Shown: positions 6,816 through 16,380 of the stretch, piece by piece
How positions within the stretch are numbered: position 1 is the stretch's first letter
Layout of the letters: each line of letters starts with the position of its first letter
Translations under genes and position numbers: made by a program
NCBI GenBank assembly: GCA_902805675.1
Contig: CADCTA010000063.1
Coordinates: 1 to 35,582 of the forward strand
Source of the DNA: an uncultured Chthoniobacterales bacterium
Lineage (GTDB): Bacteria; Verrucomicrobiota; Verrucomicrobiia; Chthoniobacterales; UBA10450
Direction of reading: 5' to 3'
DNA length: 35,582 nt
Notes under the pieces: generated by a model
What the model was told of the DNA's origin: nothing
Databases searched by the model: none
Seen by the model: the letters and a program-made list of their open reading frames with translations, nothing else

Positions 6816-7129
6816 CCGGTCAAGGACGGGCGGTGCAGCGGTCTGGCGAAGACCACCATTGTATTTCGGCAATCGCGCCGCCGGAGAGTTGGCGGCGCAA
6901 CCGAACCTCGAGCCTCGGCCGGACGCTCTGCGAAAGCGCCAGAAGACTGGCGCACTCCAAGACGCTATCGCTACTCATCGAGCCGACAGGCGCGCTTGCG
7001 TTTTGGAGTGCGGCGGTATTCCGCCGCTGTCGCGCCCATGTTCCCGCTGGCCGACGATCATGCCGCTCGGCCAGCTCACTGGATGAGAGCTGACTGTGCG
7101 CGGCACTTACACAGCGCGCTGCGCTCCCG
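6816..7129. other. Gene-free interval holding one structured repeat
   Basis: About 310 bp lie between the convergent stops of the dehydrogenase partner and the amidohydrolase. The main content is the 104-bp inverted-repeat element at 6930-7033, listed separately. I see no gene in the rest. Confidence 0.6.
6930..7033 (+). repeat. Structured interspersed repeat, copy A (104 bp)
   Basis: A left arm (6930-6971) and a right arm (6992-7033) of 42 bp each are near-perfect reverse complements, sharing the core CGCACTCCAAGACGC. Each arm also contains its own small hairpin, CGCCAG-AAGA-CTGGCG on the left and GGCGG-TATT-CCGCC on the right. A second copy in the opposite orientation is at 8864-8968. The layout suggests a non-autonomous REP- or MITE-like element; no transposase is in the window. 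Confidence 0.72.
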
Positions 7130-8788
7130 CTAGGCTTCGTAGACCCAGCGGCCGCCGACCATCGTCCGCTCCACCGGGATGCTGACGAGCGAGCCTGGAT
7201 CTTCGCGCAGTGGATCGCGGCCAAGCACGACGAGGTCGGCAAGCTTGCCGCGCGCTATCGAGCCTTTGATGTTTTCCTCGAACGAAGCGTAGGCGCCGTG
7301 GAGCGTTTGCGTCCGCAGAGCTTCTTCGACCGTGACGCGCTGCGGTGCACCCCAGACGGTGCCTTTAATGTCGGTGCGCGTGACGGCTGATTGCAATGCC
7401 ATCATCGGCTCGAACGGTCCGGGCGGGTAATCGGAGCCGGGCGCGACGCGCACGCCAGCGTCGAGGAAGCTGCGCAAGGCGAACATGTGATTGAGTCGCT
7501 CCGCACCGAACTCGCGGAACTTCTCGCCATGGTAGTAGACGTAGGCGGCGAACGGAGTCGGGATCGCGCCGAGCGCGCGGATGCGCTGGACTAACGAGTC
7601 ATTAATGACGGTGCAATGCTCGAGGCGGAAGCGAGGATCGCGGCGCGGGCGCTCGCGCTGGAGCCGCTCGTAGACGCGCAACGCGATATCGATGCCTACG
7701 TCGCCATTGGCGTGGATGCCGATCTGCCAGTCGGCTTCGTGTGCCTTGCGCGCCATCTCGTAGAGCTCTTCCTCCGGCGTGACGATGATGCCGAAGTCAT
7801 CCGGCCTGCCGACGTAAGGCTGCGAAAGTCGCGCGGTGCGCTCCGAGATCGAGCCGTCGCACGTCATCTTCAACGCGCCCACGCGGACCCATTCATCACC
7901 GAAGCCGGTGCGAATGCCGGCAGCGAGCAGCCGATCGATCGCGCCGTAGCCGATCAGGCAGTAGATGCGGGTCGAGAGCTCGCCGGCCGCGTGCGCGTCC
8001 TGATAGGCGCGGAGATCATTCTGCGAGCCGTAGGCGTCATGCGCCGAGGTGATGCCGGCGCGAGCGAGCATTTGGGAGATGAGCTTTACGCCGGCGCGAT
8101 AGTCCTCCCGGCTGTTCGCCTCCGGGATGATCTTGTCGAACGGGTCCGTTGCCTTTTCGCTGATGCGGCCGCTGTGTTTGCCGGTCGCTGCATCTCGATC
8201 GAAACGACCGCCCGCTGGATCTGGTGTCTCTTCGTTGATTCCCGCCAGCTCGAACGCGCGCGAGTTCACGTATGCGGTGTGCCCGCCACGATGCGCGATG
8301 TAGACCGGATGATCTGGAGCTGCGGCGTCGAGGTCGGCGCGATTGAGCGGCCGGCCGTCGGACGTTTTCGTGTCGTCGTATTTGAATCCGAGCACCCATT
8401 CGCCTGGCGGAGTTTTTCCCGCGCGCTCGCGGATGGCTGACTGGATTGCCTCGATGGAGCGCAGATCGCAGTCTACCTGGCGCAGGTGCATGCGGCCAGC
8501 CACTGCCGGATGGGTGTGCGCGTCGATAAATCCCGGCACGACGGTCTTGCTCTCCAGGTCGATCTTCTTCGTGCGCCTGGTGGCCAGCGCGCGGACCTTG
8601 TCATTGCTGCCCACGGCCACGAATCGGCCATCAGCGATCGCGACCGCCTGCGCACGCGGGCGACGATCATCGATCGTGATGATGTTCGCGTTGAAGAGGA
8701 TCAGATCCGGCTCGGTGCGCTCGAGGAAGAGCGTCGGCGCGAGCGCGAAGGTGCCGATCCGGCCGAGAAATTCACGTCGTGATTGCAC
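7130..8788 (-). CDS. Exported amidohydrolase family 3 protein (YtcJ-like)
   Basis: The 552-aa product is a metal-dependent hydrolase of the amidohydrolase superfamily, which cleaves amide or ester bonds on unknown small substrates. The N-terminus SRREFLGRIGTFALAP is a twin-arginine (Tat) signal, so the folded enzyme is probably exported to the periplasm. Metal-binding HTH is at residues 91-93 (GFIDAHTHP); HANGDVGID, EHCTVIND and APGSDYPPGPF mark later ligands and the C-terminal end of the barrel. The GTG at 8788 is preferred because AGGAT lies about 8 nt before it and the Tat motif follows; a longer frame to 9019 would translate the repeat at 8864-8968. It is divergent from mmsA and is bracketed by two oppositely oriented repeat copies. 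Confidence 0.86.
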   Translation of the reverse strand: MQSRREFLGRIGTFALAPTLFLERTEPDLILFNANIITIDDRRPRAQAVAIADGRFVAVGSNDKVRALATRRTKKIDLESKTVVPGFIDAHTHPAVAGRMHLRQVDCDLRSIEAIQSAIRERAGKTPPGEWVLGFKYDDTKTSDGRPLNRADLDAAAPDHPVYIAHRGGHTAYVNSRAFELAGINEETPDPAGGRFDRDAATGKHSGRISEKATDPFDKIIPEANSREDYRAGVKLISQMLARAGITSAHDAYGSQNDLRAYQDAHAAGELSTRIYCLIGYGAIDRLLAAGIRTGFGDEWVRVGALKMTCDGSISERTARLSQPYVGRPDDFGIIVTPEEELYEMARKAHEADWQIGIHANGDVGIDIALRVYERLQRERPRRDPRFRLEHCTVINDSLVQRIRALGAIPTPFAAYVYYHGEKFREFGAERLNHMFALRSFLDAGVRVAPGSDYPPGPFEPMMALQSAVTRTDIKGTVWGAPQRVTVEEALRTQTLHGAYASFEENIKGSIARGKLADLVVLGRDPLREDPGSLVSIPVERTMVGGRWVYEA

Positions 8789-8863
8789 AGCGGCATCCTG
8801 GCAAATTGTTCTCGCTGGTTTCAAGCCCACGTACGGCGCGCAGCTCGAGTGGCATGTCCTGCG

Positions 8864-8968
8864 GCGAAAGCGGCGGAAGACCGCCGCACTCCAAGACGCC
8901 AGCGACTGCGGGAGAGTCGGGCAGTCGCAGTAGCGTCTTGGCGTGCGCCAGTATTCTGGCGCTTTCGC
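8864..8968 (-). repeat. Structured interspersed repeat, copy B (105 bp, opposite orientation)
   Basis: The left arm starts GCGAAAGCGGCGGAAGACC and the right arm ends CTGGCGCTTTCGC (8968). Arms pair over about 40 bp around CGCACTCCAAGACGC. Compared with copy A the two mini-hairpin types (GGCGG and CGCCAG) are swapped, so this copy lies in reverse orientation. An extra inner stem GCGACTGC/GCAGTCGC is present. It fills the divergent promoter region between the amidohydrolase and mmsA. Confidence 0.72.
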
Positions 8969-9047
8969 GCGTGGCGCTCGCCGCGAGAGAAGCGGTTGCG
9001 AAGAGGGAGACGTTGCCATCTCGCGACGGCTGGTTCATAACCGGATC

Positions 9048-10541
9048 ATGCTGCGCCTCGACCCTTGCCCAATCTTCGTAGCCGGGGAGTGGATCGACAT
9101 CCACGACGTCGAGACGTCGCGCGTTCACAATCCTTCCGTCGGCGATGTCATCGCGGAAGCACCAATGTGCACAGCCGAGCACGTGAACGCTGCAGTCGAG
9201 GCGGCGGCGGCGGCGTTCCCGGACTGGTGGGAAACGCCGCCGGTGGAACGGGCGCGCATTCTGTTTCGTTTCAAGATGCTGCTCGAGGAGAACTTCGAGG
9301 AGATCGTGCGCTGCATCACGCGCGAGCACGGCAAGACGCTGGTCGAATCGCGCGGTGATCTGCGGCGCGGGATCGAGATGGTGGAGTTCTCGTGTGGGAT
9401 TCCGTCGCTGCTCACGGGTGAAAGCATCGAGAACATCGCGCGCGGGATTGATTGCGACACCATCCGGCAGCCGCTTGGCGTCTGCGTGGGGATCACGCCG
9501 TTCAATTTCCCCGCGATGGTGCCGCTCTGGATGTACCCGGTCGCGCTTGCGTGCGGGAACACGTTCGTCCTCAAGCCAAGCGAGAAAGTTCCGCTCACCG
9601 CGATGATGATCGCGCGCCTGCTGGAGCAGGCCGGCATCCCGCCAGGCGTGTTCAATATCGTGCACGGCGGACGCGAAGCGGTCGATGCATTGCTCACGCA
9701 TCCGCAAGTGCGCGCGGTGTCGTTCGTCGGCTCGACGCCGATCGCGCGCTACATATTCGAAACCGCGACCCGCCACGGCAAGCGCGCCCAGGCGAACGGC
9801 AGCGCGAAGAACTTCGCGCTCATCATGCCGGACGCCGACGTGGAGAACTCGACGCGCGGCGTGATCGAAGGCGCCTTTGGGTGCGCGGGCGAGCGTTGCA
9901 TGGCGAGCTCGACGGCGGTCGTAGTGGGCGGTGCCGCGAAAACCGTGTTGCCGGCGCTCGCTGATGCCGCGCGCTCGATTCGCGTCGGCCGGACCGATAC
10001 CGAGTCGCAGCCGAACATGGGACCGCTGATCACAGGCGAACATCGGAATCGCGTGGCGCAGTTGATCGAGGCGGGCGTGGGCGAAGGCGCTAAGATCCTG
10101 AACGACGGCCGCGGCGTGAAAGTCGATGGCGCGCCGAACGGCTTCTATCTGGGCGCTACGATCCTCGATGAGGTGCAGAACGACATGACGGTTTCACGCG
10201 AGGAGATCTTCGGGCCCGTGTTGAACGTGATGCGCATGGACGATCTCGGCGCCGCGATCGAGGCGATCAACCGCTCGCCTTACGGCAACGGCGCTTCCAT
10301 CTTCACGCGATCGGGCAAGGCAGCGCGCGAATTTAAGCATCGAATCAAAGCCGGCATGGTCGGCATCAACGTCGGCGTGCCGGCATCGATGGCGTGGTTT
10401 CCGTTCAACGGCTGGGGCGATTCGTTTTTCGGCGATCTCCACATGCAGGGGAAGGAAGGCGTGCAATTCTTCACCCAGCAGAAGGTCACGACGAGCCGCT
10501 GGTTCGACGATCGGGAAGGCAACATCTGGAGCGACAAATGA
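9048..10541 (+). CDS. mmsA: CoA-acylating methylmalonate-semialdehyde dehydrogenase
   Basis: The enzyme converts methylmalonate semialdehyde to propionyl-CoA, or malonate semialdehyde to acetyl-CoA, with NAD and CoA and release of CO2. The 497-aa product has the usual family length. It shows [15 protein letters not shown] with the oxyanion asparagine, [22 protein letters not shown], and the nucleophile C284 in [11 protein letters not shown]. The GERCMA context and the absence of the glutamate base seen in hydrolytic aldehyde dehydrogenases are typical of the CoA-dependent subfamily. ATG 9048 starts [15 protein letters not shown], matching the family start. Its TGA overlaps the ATG of the next gene (ATGA), so the two are translationally coupled. 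Confidence 0.92.
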   Translation: MLRLDPCPIFVAGEWIDIHDVETSRVHNPSVGDVIAEAPMCTAEHVNAAVEAAAAAFPDWWETPPVERARILFRFKMLLEENFEEIVRCITREHGKTLVESRGDLRRGIEMVEFSCGIPSLLTGESIENIARGIDCDTIRQPLGVCVGITPFNFPAMVPLWMYPVALACGNTFVLKPSEKVPLTAMMIARLLEQAGIPPGVFNIVHGGREAVDALLTHPQVRAVSFVGSTPIARYIFETATRHGKRAQANGSAKNFALIMPDADVENSTRGVIEGAFGCAGERCMASSTAVVVGGAAKTVLPALADAARSIRVGRTDTESQPNMGPLITGEHRNRVAQLIEAGVGEGAKILNDGRGVKVDGAPNGFYLGATILDEVQNDMTVSREEIFGPVLNVMRMDDLGAAIEAINRSPYGNGASIFTRSGKAAREFKHRIKAGMVGINVGVPASMAWFPFNGWGDSFFGDLHMQGKEGVQFFTQQKVTTSRWFDDREGNIWSDK

Positions 10542-11911
10542 TCACCACTGAGAGAGAAGAAACTGCCACGAAGACGATGCCGCGTTTGCCGGCCTTCGAT
10601 CATCAGCCCGGCACCTACCGCGGCCCATCGCTCGACGAGGTGCTGCGTCTCCGGCGCGAGTTCCTGAATCCCGGCATCTTCCTCTACTACAAGACGCCGA
10701 TTATGATCGTGGAAGGGAAGGCGCAGTACGTCTTCGACGAGCACGGGCGGCGCTACCTCGATGCGCTTGGCGGGATCGTGACGGTGAGCGTCGGGCATTG
10801 TCACCCGCACGTTGTCGAGGCGGCGCGGAAGCAGAACGAGCTGCTGCAGCATTCATCGACGATCTATCTGCACCCGAACATCGTCCGGTACGCGGAGAAG
10901 CTCGCTTCGACGATGCCGGGCGACCTGAAGGTCTGCTACTTCGTGAACTCGGGATCCGAGGCGAACGATCTCGCGGTGCTGATGGCGCGTGCCTACACGG
11001 GCAACTACGACCTGATCGCGCTGCGGAACTCGTATCACGGTGGGAACGCGTCAGGCATGGGCCTGACCGCGCATCACACCTGGAAGTTCAATGTGCCGCA
11101 CAGCTTTGGCGTGCATCACGCCATCGCGCCCGATCCCTATCGCGGTGCGTGGGGACGCGATCATCCCGACGCAGGCAAGAACTACGCGGCCGACGTGAAG
11201 AACCTCCTCGATCACGCGACATCTGGCCAGGTGGCCGGCTTTGTCGCGGAGTCAATCCAGGGTGTTGGCGGCTGCGTCGTCTTCCCCGACGGATACTTGC
11301 AGCACGCGTATGCACATGTGCGCGCGGCGGGCGGCGTTTGCATCGCGGATGAAGTGCAAGCGGGGCTCGGGCGGACCGGCACGCACTACTGGGGGTTCGA
11401 GACGCAGGGCGTGGTGCCTGACATCGTGACGATGGCGAAGGGCATCGGCAACGGCGCGCCTCTGGGCGCGGTGGTCACCACGCCAGCGATCGCGGCCGCA
11501 CTCGCTCAGCGGACACACTTCAACACCTTTGGCGGCAATCCGGTTGTCTCTGCGCAAGGTCTCGCTGTGCTGGAGGTAATCGAGCGTGAGAAGCTGCAGG
11601 CGAACTCGCTCGCGATGGGCAGCCGCATTACCGCGGGCATGCAGCGGCTAAAGGAGAAGCACAGCATCATCGGCGACACGCGTGGCAAGGGTCTGTTGCT
11701 CGGCATTGAGCTCGTGAAAGACCGGAGCACGAAAGAGCCGGCGAAGGCGGAGTGCGCGCAGGTATTGGAGACCTGCAAGGAGCTTGGGCTCCTGCTCGGG
11801 AAAGGCGGCCTGCACGGGCAGACCATCCGCATTTCGCCGCCGATGTGCCTGAACGAAGCCGACGCCGATTTCCTCATCGAGGTGCTCGATGCGGCCTTCA
11901 GCAGGCTGTAG
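10538..11911 (+). CDS. Class III aminotransferase (AGXT2-like, beta-alanine/beta-aminoisobutyrate type)
   Basis: The 457-aa PLP enzyme moves an amino group from an omega- or beta-amino acid to pyruvate or glyoxylate. The PLP lysine is K301 in [16 protein letters not shown]. The cofactor-binding [10 protein letters not shown], the substrate-site RNSYHGG and [13 protein letters not shown] are all present. The start MITTERE at 10538 overlaps the mmsA stop. The closest functional type appears to be alanine-glyoxylate aminotransferase 2, which also uses beta-alanine and D-3-aminoisobutyrate; the products of those substrates are exactly the semialdehydes used by MmsA. Substrate assignment is inference from this coupling. 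Confidence 0.88.
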   Translation: MITTEREETATKTMPRLPAFDHQPGTYRGPSLDEVLRLRREFLNPGIFLYYKTPIMIVEGKAQYVFDEHGRRYLDALGGIVTVSVGHCHPHVVEAARKQNELLQHSSTIYLHPNIVRYAEKLASTMPGDLKVCYFVNSGSEANDLAVLMARAYTGNYDLIALRNSYHGGNASGMGLTAHHTWKFNVPHSFGVHHAIAPDPYRGAWGRDHPDAGKNYAADVKNLLDHATSGQVAGFVAESIQGVGGCVVFPDGYLQHAYAHVRAAGGVCIADEVQAGLGRTGTHYWGFETQGVVPDIVTMAKGIGNGAPLGAVVTTPAIAAALAQRTHFNTFGGNPVVSAQGLAVLEVIEREKLQANSLAMGSRITAGMQRLKEKHSIIGDTRGKGLLLGIELVKDRSTKEPAKAECAQVLETCKELGLLLGKGGLHGQTIRISPPMCLNEADADFLIEVLDAAFSRL

Positions 11912-12023
11912 GCGGGAAGGCGATTGGCCGGGGCGAGCGGGAACTCGCGCGATTCGCACGCCCGAGTAGCGGGAGATCGCAATTGGTTTGCATTTTAGCC
12001 GCCGTTCTGACTAGACAAACGGC

Positions 12024-14831
12024 GTGCGTAAATTATTAGCATTTTTAGTCGTTGTTGGGCTCCCGCTAGGCGCGTTCGCGCAATCAATCGTCTGGCAGAC
12101 TGAAGTCGCCGGGCAGAAGCGAGCCATCCAAGTCGTGGATGGTGTGCTGCATGTGGTGCCGCCAAGCGCCGCAGGCGAGTGGCGACCCGGCAAGGCCACG
12201 CCTTTCGGCACCGTGGTCGCGGCGGAGAAAACAGGCGCGATCGTAGCGCTCGCTCCGGGGCAGAACGTGCGCGCGGCGATCGAAACGGCGCTCGCAGCAG
12301 GCGCGATCGAAGTGGCGCCGGTGTTCATCGAGAAGGCGGACGCCGGGAAGGGCGTCGCGCAAGCACGCCGGTATCTGCTGACCCATAAGATCCTGATTCA
12401 AGCGGCGGGTGAAGCTGCCGCCCGCAAGGCTGCATCGCTCGTCGGAGCCCGCAGCGTATACGCCACCGTCGCGACGGACCGCTGGATGCTGACCTTCGCG
12501 AACGCACGTGAAGTGCTGGACGCATACGCGGCGCTGCAGGCCGCGGGCATCGATGCGCAGCCGCAGTTCAAGGTGCCGGGGTTCAAGAAAGTCGCGCCGA
12601 ACGACCCTCTTTATCCGCAGCAGTGGCACCTGAAGAATACCGGGCAGCCGGAGGGCATCGCCGGAATCGATGCGAACGTGGAACCGGTGTGGGACTCGGG
12701 CATTCGTGGCGCTGGCCAGGTGATCTCGATCGTCGATGACGGTTTACAGCTCTCGCATCCCGACCTCTCGCCGAACGCATTGCCCCTCGGCGGCGACTTC
12801 CAGACGTCGAACCATTGGAACTTCAATGCCGAGCCGCAAACCAACGATCCGGGCGCTGGTTTAAAGGACGATGACACACACGGCACAAATTGCGGCGGGG
12901 TCGCGGCAGCTCGCGGCAACAATGGAATCGGAGTGAGCGGGTCGGCTCCGGAAGCAGGGCTCGTCGGCCTGCGTCTGATTTCAGGCGGTTTCACAGACGA
13001 ACAGGCCGCGGCAGCATTGGGGTGGCGGCCGAACATCGTTACGATCTCGAGCAATAGCTGGGGCTACGACCAGGACGACTCGGTCACGGTTTCCGGGCCG
13101 GACGTGCTCGCGCGCGCGGCGCTCGAAAATGCGACCCGTGACGGGCGGAACGGCCGCGGCGTTGTCTTCACCGTCGCCGGCGGAAATGGCGGCACGGCGA
13201 ATTACCGCGGCAAAGGGCCAGGGATCGACGAATCGAACTATGACGCCTTCGCGAATCAGCGCTTCGTCATCGCGGTGGGCGGGAACAACGATAAAGGCGT
13301 GCACAACTTCGCCGAGACGGGATGCAATCTCACGCTGACGGCTCCGACTGGTGGAGAGGGCAACGACCAGAACATCACCACCACGACCTTGATGGGGAAG
13401 GGGGAGATCGCCGGCCAGCCGGACTACACCGCGGGGTTCAACGGCACGTCCTCTTCAACGCCGCTTGTCTCTGGCGTCATCGCTCTGATGCTGAATGCGA
13501 AGCCGCAGCTCGGCTGGCGTGACGTGAAGGAGATCCTGATTCGCAGCGCACGGAAGATCGACAATGACGACGCCAGCTGGCAGACCAATGGCGCCGGTTT
13601 GCCGTTCCGCTTCAGCAATCGCTACGGGGCGGGCATGGTGAACGCGCAGGCGGCGGTCGATCTCGCGCGGACCTGGACGAATCTCCCGGCGCAAACGGAG
13701 GTAACGCGTGAAAGCGGCGCAGCGCCGTCCGCGATTCCGGACGAGTCCGAAGCCGGCGCGGTGCGCTCCTTCGATTTCTCCGGCACGAATCTGCGCGTCG
13801 AGCAGGTGCAATTCACGGTGGACATCACGCACCCGCGTCGCGGCGAGCTGGAGTACGTCCTGACGTCGCCTTCCGGCATGCGCAGCGTGGTCAATCGCCG
13901 CATCAACGATGACACCGCGAATCTGCAGTGGACGTTCCTCAGCGTACAGCATTGGGGCGAGCAGAGCAGCGGCACGTGGACCCTGGCGGTGCGGGATCGC
14001 GCTGCGGGGAACGTCGGCACACTGAACAGCGCATCCGTGAAAATTTCTGGCACCGCCGGGACAACGACCACACCGACGCGCCTCGGCAACATTGCGACTC
14101 GGCTGCGGGTGGGTGTCGACAGCAACGTGCTGATCGGCGGCATCATCATCACGGGCAATCAGCCGAAGCGGTTGATCGTCCGCGCGATCGGGCCCTCCTC
14201 GGGCGTGCCCGGCTCGCTGAGCAATCCAACCCTGGTGCTCAACAACTCCGCCGGTGAACCGGTGCGCGAGAATGATAACTGGCGGGATGCGCCCAACCGC
14301 GACGAGATCATCGCCAGCACCGTCGCGCCGCCGGACGACCGCGAGTCCGCCATCCTCATGACCTTGCAGCCGGGCCAGTACACGGCCGTGGTCAGTGGAG
14401 TGAACAACGAGACCGGCGTCGGCGTCGTGGAAGCATACGATCTCGACGGGACGGTGAGCTCAAAGTTCGGCAACATCGCGACGCGTGGCGTCGTGCAGAC
14501 GGGCGACAACGTGATGATCGGTGGACTGATCGTGCTCGGCTCCAGCGCGCAAAAAGTGATTGTGCGTGCGATTGGGCCATCATTGCCGCTGGAGGGAAAA
14601 CTGACCGATCCGACGCTCGAGCTCGTGGACGGCAACGGCACGCCAATCCGCAGCAACAACAACTGGAAGGACACACAACGGGCTGAGATCGAGGCCACCG
14701 GCATCCCACCGAAGAATGATCTGGAGTCCGCGATCGTGGAGACGCTTCCGCCCGCGCCTTACACCGCGATCGTCCGTGGCGTTGGCGACACTACCGGCAT
14801 TGCTGTCGTGGAAGTTTACGCGCTGGACTAG
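12024..14831 (+). CDS. Secreted S8 (kexin-like) protease with P-domain and two C-terminal beta modules
   Basis: The 935-aa precursor starts at GTG with a signal peptide (MRKLLAFLVVVGLPLGAFAQ, about 20 residues), followed by a propeptide-like region to about 185. The catalytic triad is D238 (SIVDDGLQLSHPDL), H286 (DDTHGTNCGG) and S476 (NGTSSSTPLVSG); VAGGNGG marks the oxyanion loop. A proprotein-convertase P-domain follows (about 570-680: VDITHPRRGELEYVLTSPSG, SSGTWTLAVRD). Two ~120-residue modules of the form GNIATR...IGG-I-I/V...VRAIGPS...VVE-YxLD occupy about 687-809 and 815-935. I associate these with Verrucomicrobiota exported proteins; they may be surface attachment or sorting modules. 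The hairpin GCCGTT/AACGGC lies just before the start. It is monocistronic, with a frameshifted module copy 1.1 kb downstream. Confidence 0.9.
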   Translation: MRKLLAFLVVVGLPLGAFAQSIVWQTEVAGQKRAIQVVDGVLHVVPPSAAGEWRPGKATPFGTVVAAEKTGAIVALAPGQNVRAAIETALAAGAIEVAPVFIEKADAGKGVAQARRYLLTHKILIQAAGEAAARKAASLVGARSVYATVATDRWMLTFANAREVLDAYAALQAAGIDAQPQFKVPGFKKVAPNDPLYPQQWHLKNTGQPEGIAGIDANVEPVWDSGIRGAGQVISIVDDGLQLSHPDLSPNALPLGGDFQTSNHWNFNAEPQTNDPGAGLKDDDTHGTNCGGVAAARGNNGIGVSGSAPEAGLVGLRLISGGFTDEQAAAALGWRPNIVTISSNSWGYDQDDSVTVSGPDVLARAALENATRDGRNGRGVVFTVAGGNGGTANYRGKGPGIDESNYDAFANQRFVIAVGGNNDKGVHNFAETGCNLTLTAPTGGEGNDQNITTTTLMGKGEIAGQPDYTAGFNGTSSSTPLVSGVIALMLNAKPQLGWRDVKEILIRSARKIDNDDASWQTNGAGLPFRFSNRYGAGMVNAQAAVDLARTWTNLPAQTEVTRESGAAPSAIPDESEAGAVRSFDFSGTNLRVEQVQFTVDITHPRRGELEYVLTSPSGMRSVVNRRINDDTANLQWTFLSVQHWGEQSSGTWTLAVRDRAAGNVGTLNSASVKISGTAGTTTTPTRLGNIATRLRVGVDSNVLIGGIIITGNQPKRLIVRAIGPSSGVPGSLSNPTLVLNNSAGEPVRENDNWRDAPNRDEIIASTVAPPDDRESAILMTLQPGQYTAVVSGVNNETGVGVVEAYDLDGTVSSKFGNIATRGVVQTGDNVMIGGLIVLGSSAQKVIVRAIGPSLPLEGKLTDPTLELVDGNGTPIRSNNNWKDTQRAEIEATGIPPKNDLESAIVETLPPAPYTAIVRGVGDTTGIAVVEVYALD

Positions 14832-14924
14832 GCGCGGCGTCAGCTCACCGGCGACGGCGAACGGCGCGAAGGTTCATCCTTTGTGTTCCTTTGCCGGCGC
14901 CGTGCCGCTATCTCTACTGCCGAG

Positions 14925-15815
14925 ATGGATGCTCGAATTGTAATCGTCGGCGCTGGCGGTCGCCTGGGCGCTGCGTTGTTGCGAGACTACACGCCGCGCG
15001 GCGCAACCATCGGCTTGACGCGCCAGCAGCTTGATCTCGCGGATGCAGCGCAGGTTCGCGACACGCTTGGCGCGCTCGACTTCGATGTGCTGATCAACTG
15101 CGCGGCGCAGACAAACGTCGACCGTTGCGAAACGCATCCTGACGAAGCATTCCAGTTGAACGCGGAAGCTCCGGGTGTGCTCGCGGAGATCTGCACGCGG
15201 AAAGGCGCAAAGCTTGTGCACATCAGCACCGACTACGTGTTCGATGGCGAGCAGCGTGCGCCCTACACCGAGGATGACGCGGCGGAACCGATCAGCGTCT
15301 ACGGCGAGTCAAAGCGGAGAGGGGAGCAGCGCGTGCTCGAAGTCTCAGAAGGCCATCTGGTGGTGCGCGTCTCGTGGGTGTTTGGGCCGGACCGCCCCAG
15401 CTTCGTCGACTGGGCGATGCAGCAGGCGCGCGAAAAGGATCATGTCGAAGCGATCGGCGACAAGTTTTCCACGCCGAGCTACACGCTCGATCTCGCCGAT
15501 ATGTTGAGCCGGCTGATGAGCCACGATGATGCGTGCGGCATTTTCCACCTAACGAACGGTGGCGCCTGCAGCTGGCAGGAGTATGGGCAATACGCGCTTG
15601 ATTGCTGCGTGGCAGAGGGCATCCCGATGAAGACGAGGACGGTCGGCGCGGTTCCACTCGCGAGCATGGAGAAGTTCATCGCGCGGCGGCCAGTTCACAC
15701 CACGCTTTCGACCGCGAAGTACACTCAGGTCACGGGCCATGCGCCGCGCGAGTGGCGTCATGCAGTAGCCGACTACGTGCGCACGCATGTGCTCGAAGGT
15801 ACGGTCGGCAGCTAG
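14925..15815 (+). CDS. dTDP-4-dehydrorhamnose reductase family protein (RmlD-like)
   Basis: The 296-aa product is a short-chain (extended SDR) reductase. In the canonical reaction it makes dTDP-L-rhamnose for cell-surface polysaccharide. The Rossmann motif GAGGRLG is at residues 9-15, STDYVFDG is the typical RmlD strand, and the catalytic pair is Y126 and K130 (YGESK). The C-terminus has the family's FSTPSYTLDLADML and the RRPVHTTLST segment. ATG 14925 is chosen because the Rossmann fold begins immediately; the earlier frame adds unrelated residues. No rmlA, rmlB or rmlC genes accompany it, so it could also act on another nucleotide sugar. Confidence 0.85.
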   Translation: MDARIVIVGAGGRLGAALLRDYTPRGATIGLTRQQLDLADAAQVRDTLGALDFDVLINCAAQTNVDRCETHPDEAFQLNAEAPGVLAEICTRKGAKLVHISTDYVFDGEQRAPYTEDDAAEPISVYGESKRRGEQRVLEVSEGHLVVRVSWVFGPDRPSFVDWAMQQAREKDHVEAIGDKFSTPSYTLDLADMLSRLMSHDDACGIFHLTNGGACSWQEYGQYALDCCVAEGIPMKTRTVGAVPLASMEKFIARRPVHTTLSTAKYTQVTGHAPREWRHAVADYVRTHVLEGTVGS

Positions 15816-15979
15816 GTGATCGCGCGCATCCAGGCGTCCGGCTTGCGTGCCGGAGCTGCTGCTCCGCCGAGGGATGAATAAGAACGGCCGATTCTTCGGC
15901 AACGCGCTGTGGTGGCCGCGTTTTGTGCCTAACGGGAAAGGATTGACGACGCACGTCCCCACCCGGCTTCATACGCGCG
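15816..15979. other. Short gene-free interval before the decayed module
   Basis: CCGGCTTGCGTGCCGG-like and GGAGCTGCTGCTCC-like palindromes around 15838-15868 can form adjacent hairpins after rmlD and could terminate transcription. No gene is seen. Confidence 0.35.
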
Positions 15980-16326
15980 TTCGGTAACACCCCCTTCGGC
16001 AGAATTCCTATGATCGGCGGTTTGATCATCGTCGGCGACACGACGCAAAACGTGCTGGTGCGCGCGCTTGGGCCGTCGCTGCCGGTCAATGGCAAGTTCG
16101 CTGATCCTACACTCGAATTGGTCGATGCAAACGGCGACACGTCGCGACCAACAACAACTGGCGTGACGCCCGACAGGCTGAAGTTGAAGCGACGGGCATC
16201 CCGCTAAACAATCATCGGGAGTCGCCGATCCTCGCGACGCTGCCGCCGGCGCCTTACACCGCAATCGTGCGCGGCTTCAACGAAGGGACGGGCGTGGCGC
16301 TGGTGGAAGTCTACGCGCTACCGTAG
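15980..16326 (+). pseudogene. Decayed orphan copy of the protease C-terminal module
   Basis: From TTCGGTAAC at 15980 the frame reads FGNTPFGRIP then MIGGLIIVGDTTQNVLVRALG, PSLPVNGKFADPTLELVDANGD. It then continues only in another frame as VATNNNWRDARQAEVEATGI and ends TAIVRGFNEGTGVALVEVYALP-stop (16324-16326). This matches the last module of the S8 protease (12024-14831) along nearly its whole length, with a frameshift near 16138-16146 and the front part (ATR...TGDNV) deleted. No start codon, signal peptide or protease domain precedes it; a stop lies in frame at 15944. It is probably the remnant of a second gene whose N-terminal part has been lost, or of a partial duplication. Confidence 0.82.
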
Positions 16327-16345
16327 CGGCGCGGGCGGCCGTCCA

Positions 16346-16374
16346 TTGACAGCACCGGGGTCCCCCCTTTTGCT
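16346..16374 (+). promoter_or_regulatory. Possible promoter giving a leaderless DUF1573 transcript
   Basis: A perfect -35 TTGACA (16346-16351) is followed after 17 nt by TTTGCT (16369-16374), a weak -10. Transcription would start at or next to ATG 16381, and no Shine-Dalgarno is present before that ATG. Both facts fit leaderless initiation, but the -10 is poor. Confidence 0.35.
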
Positions 16375-16380
16375 TCCCGC

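Noticed and set aside
8789..9019. N-terminal extension of the amidohydrolase to 9019
   Set aside because: It would translate the interspersed repeat; the GTG at 8788 has a ribosome-binding site and begins the Tat signal.
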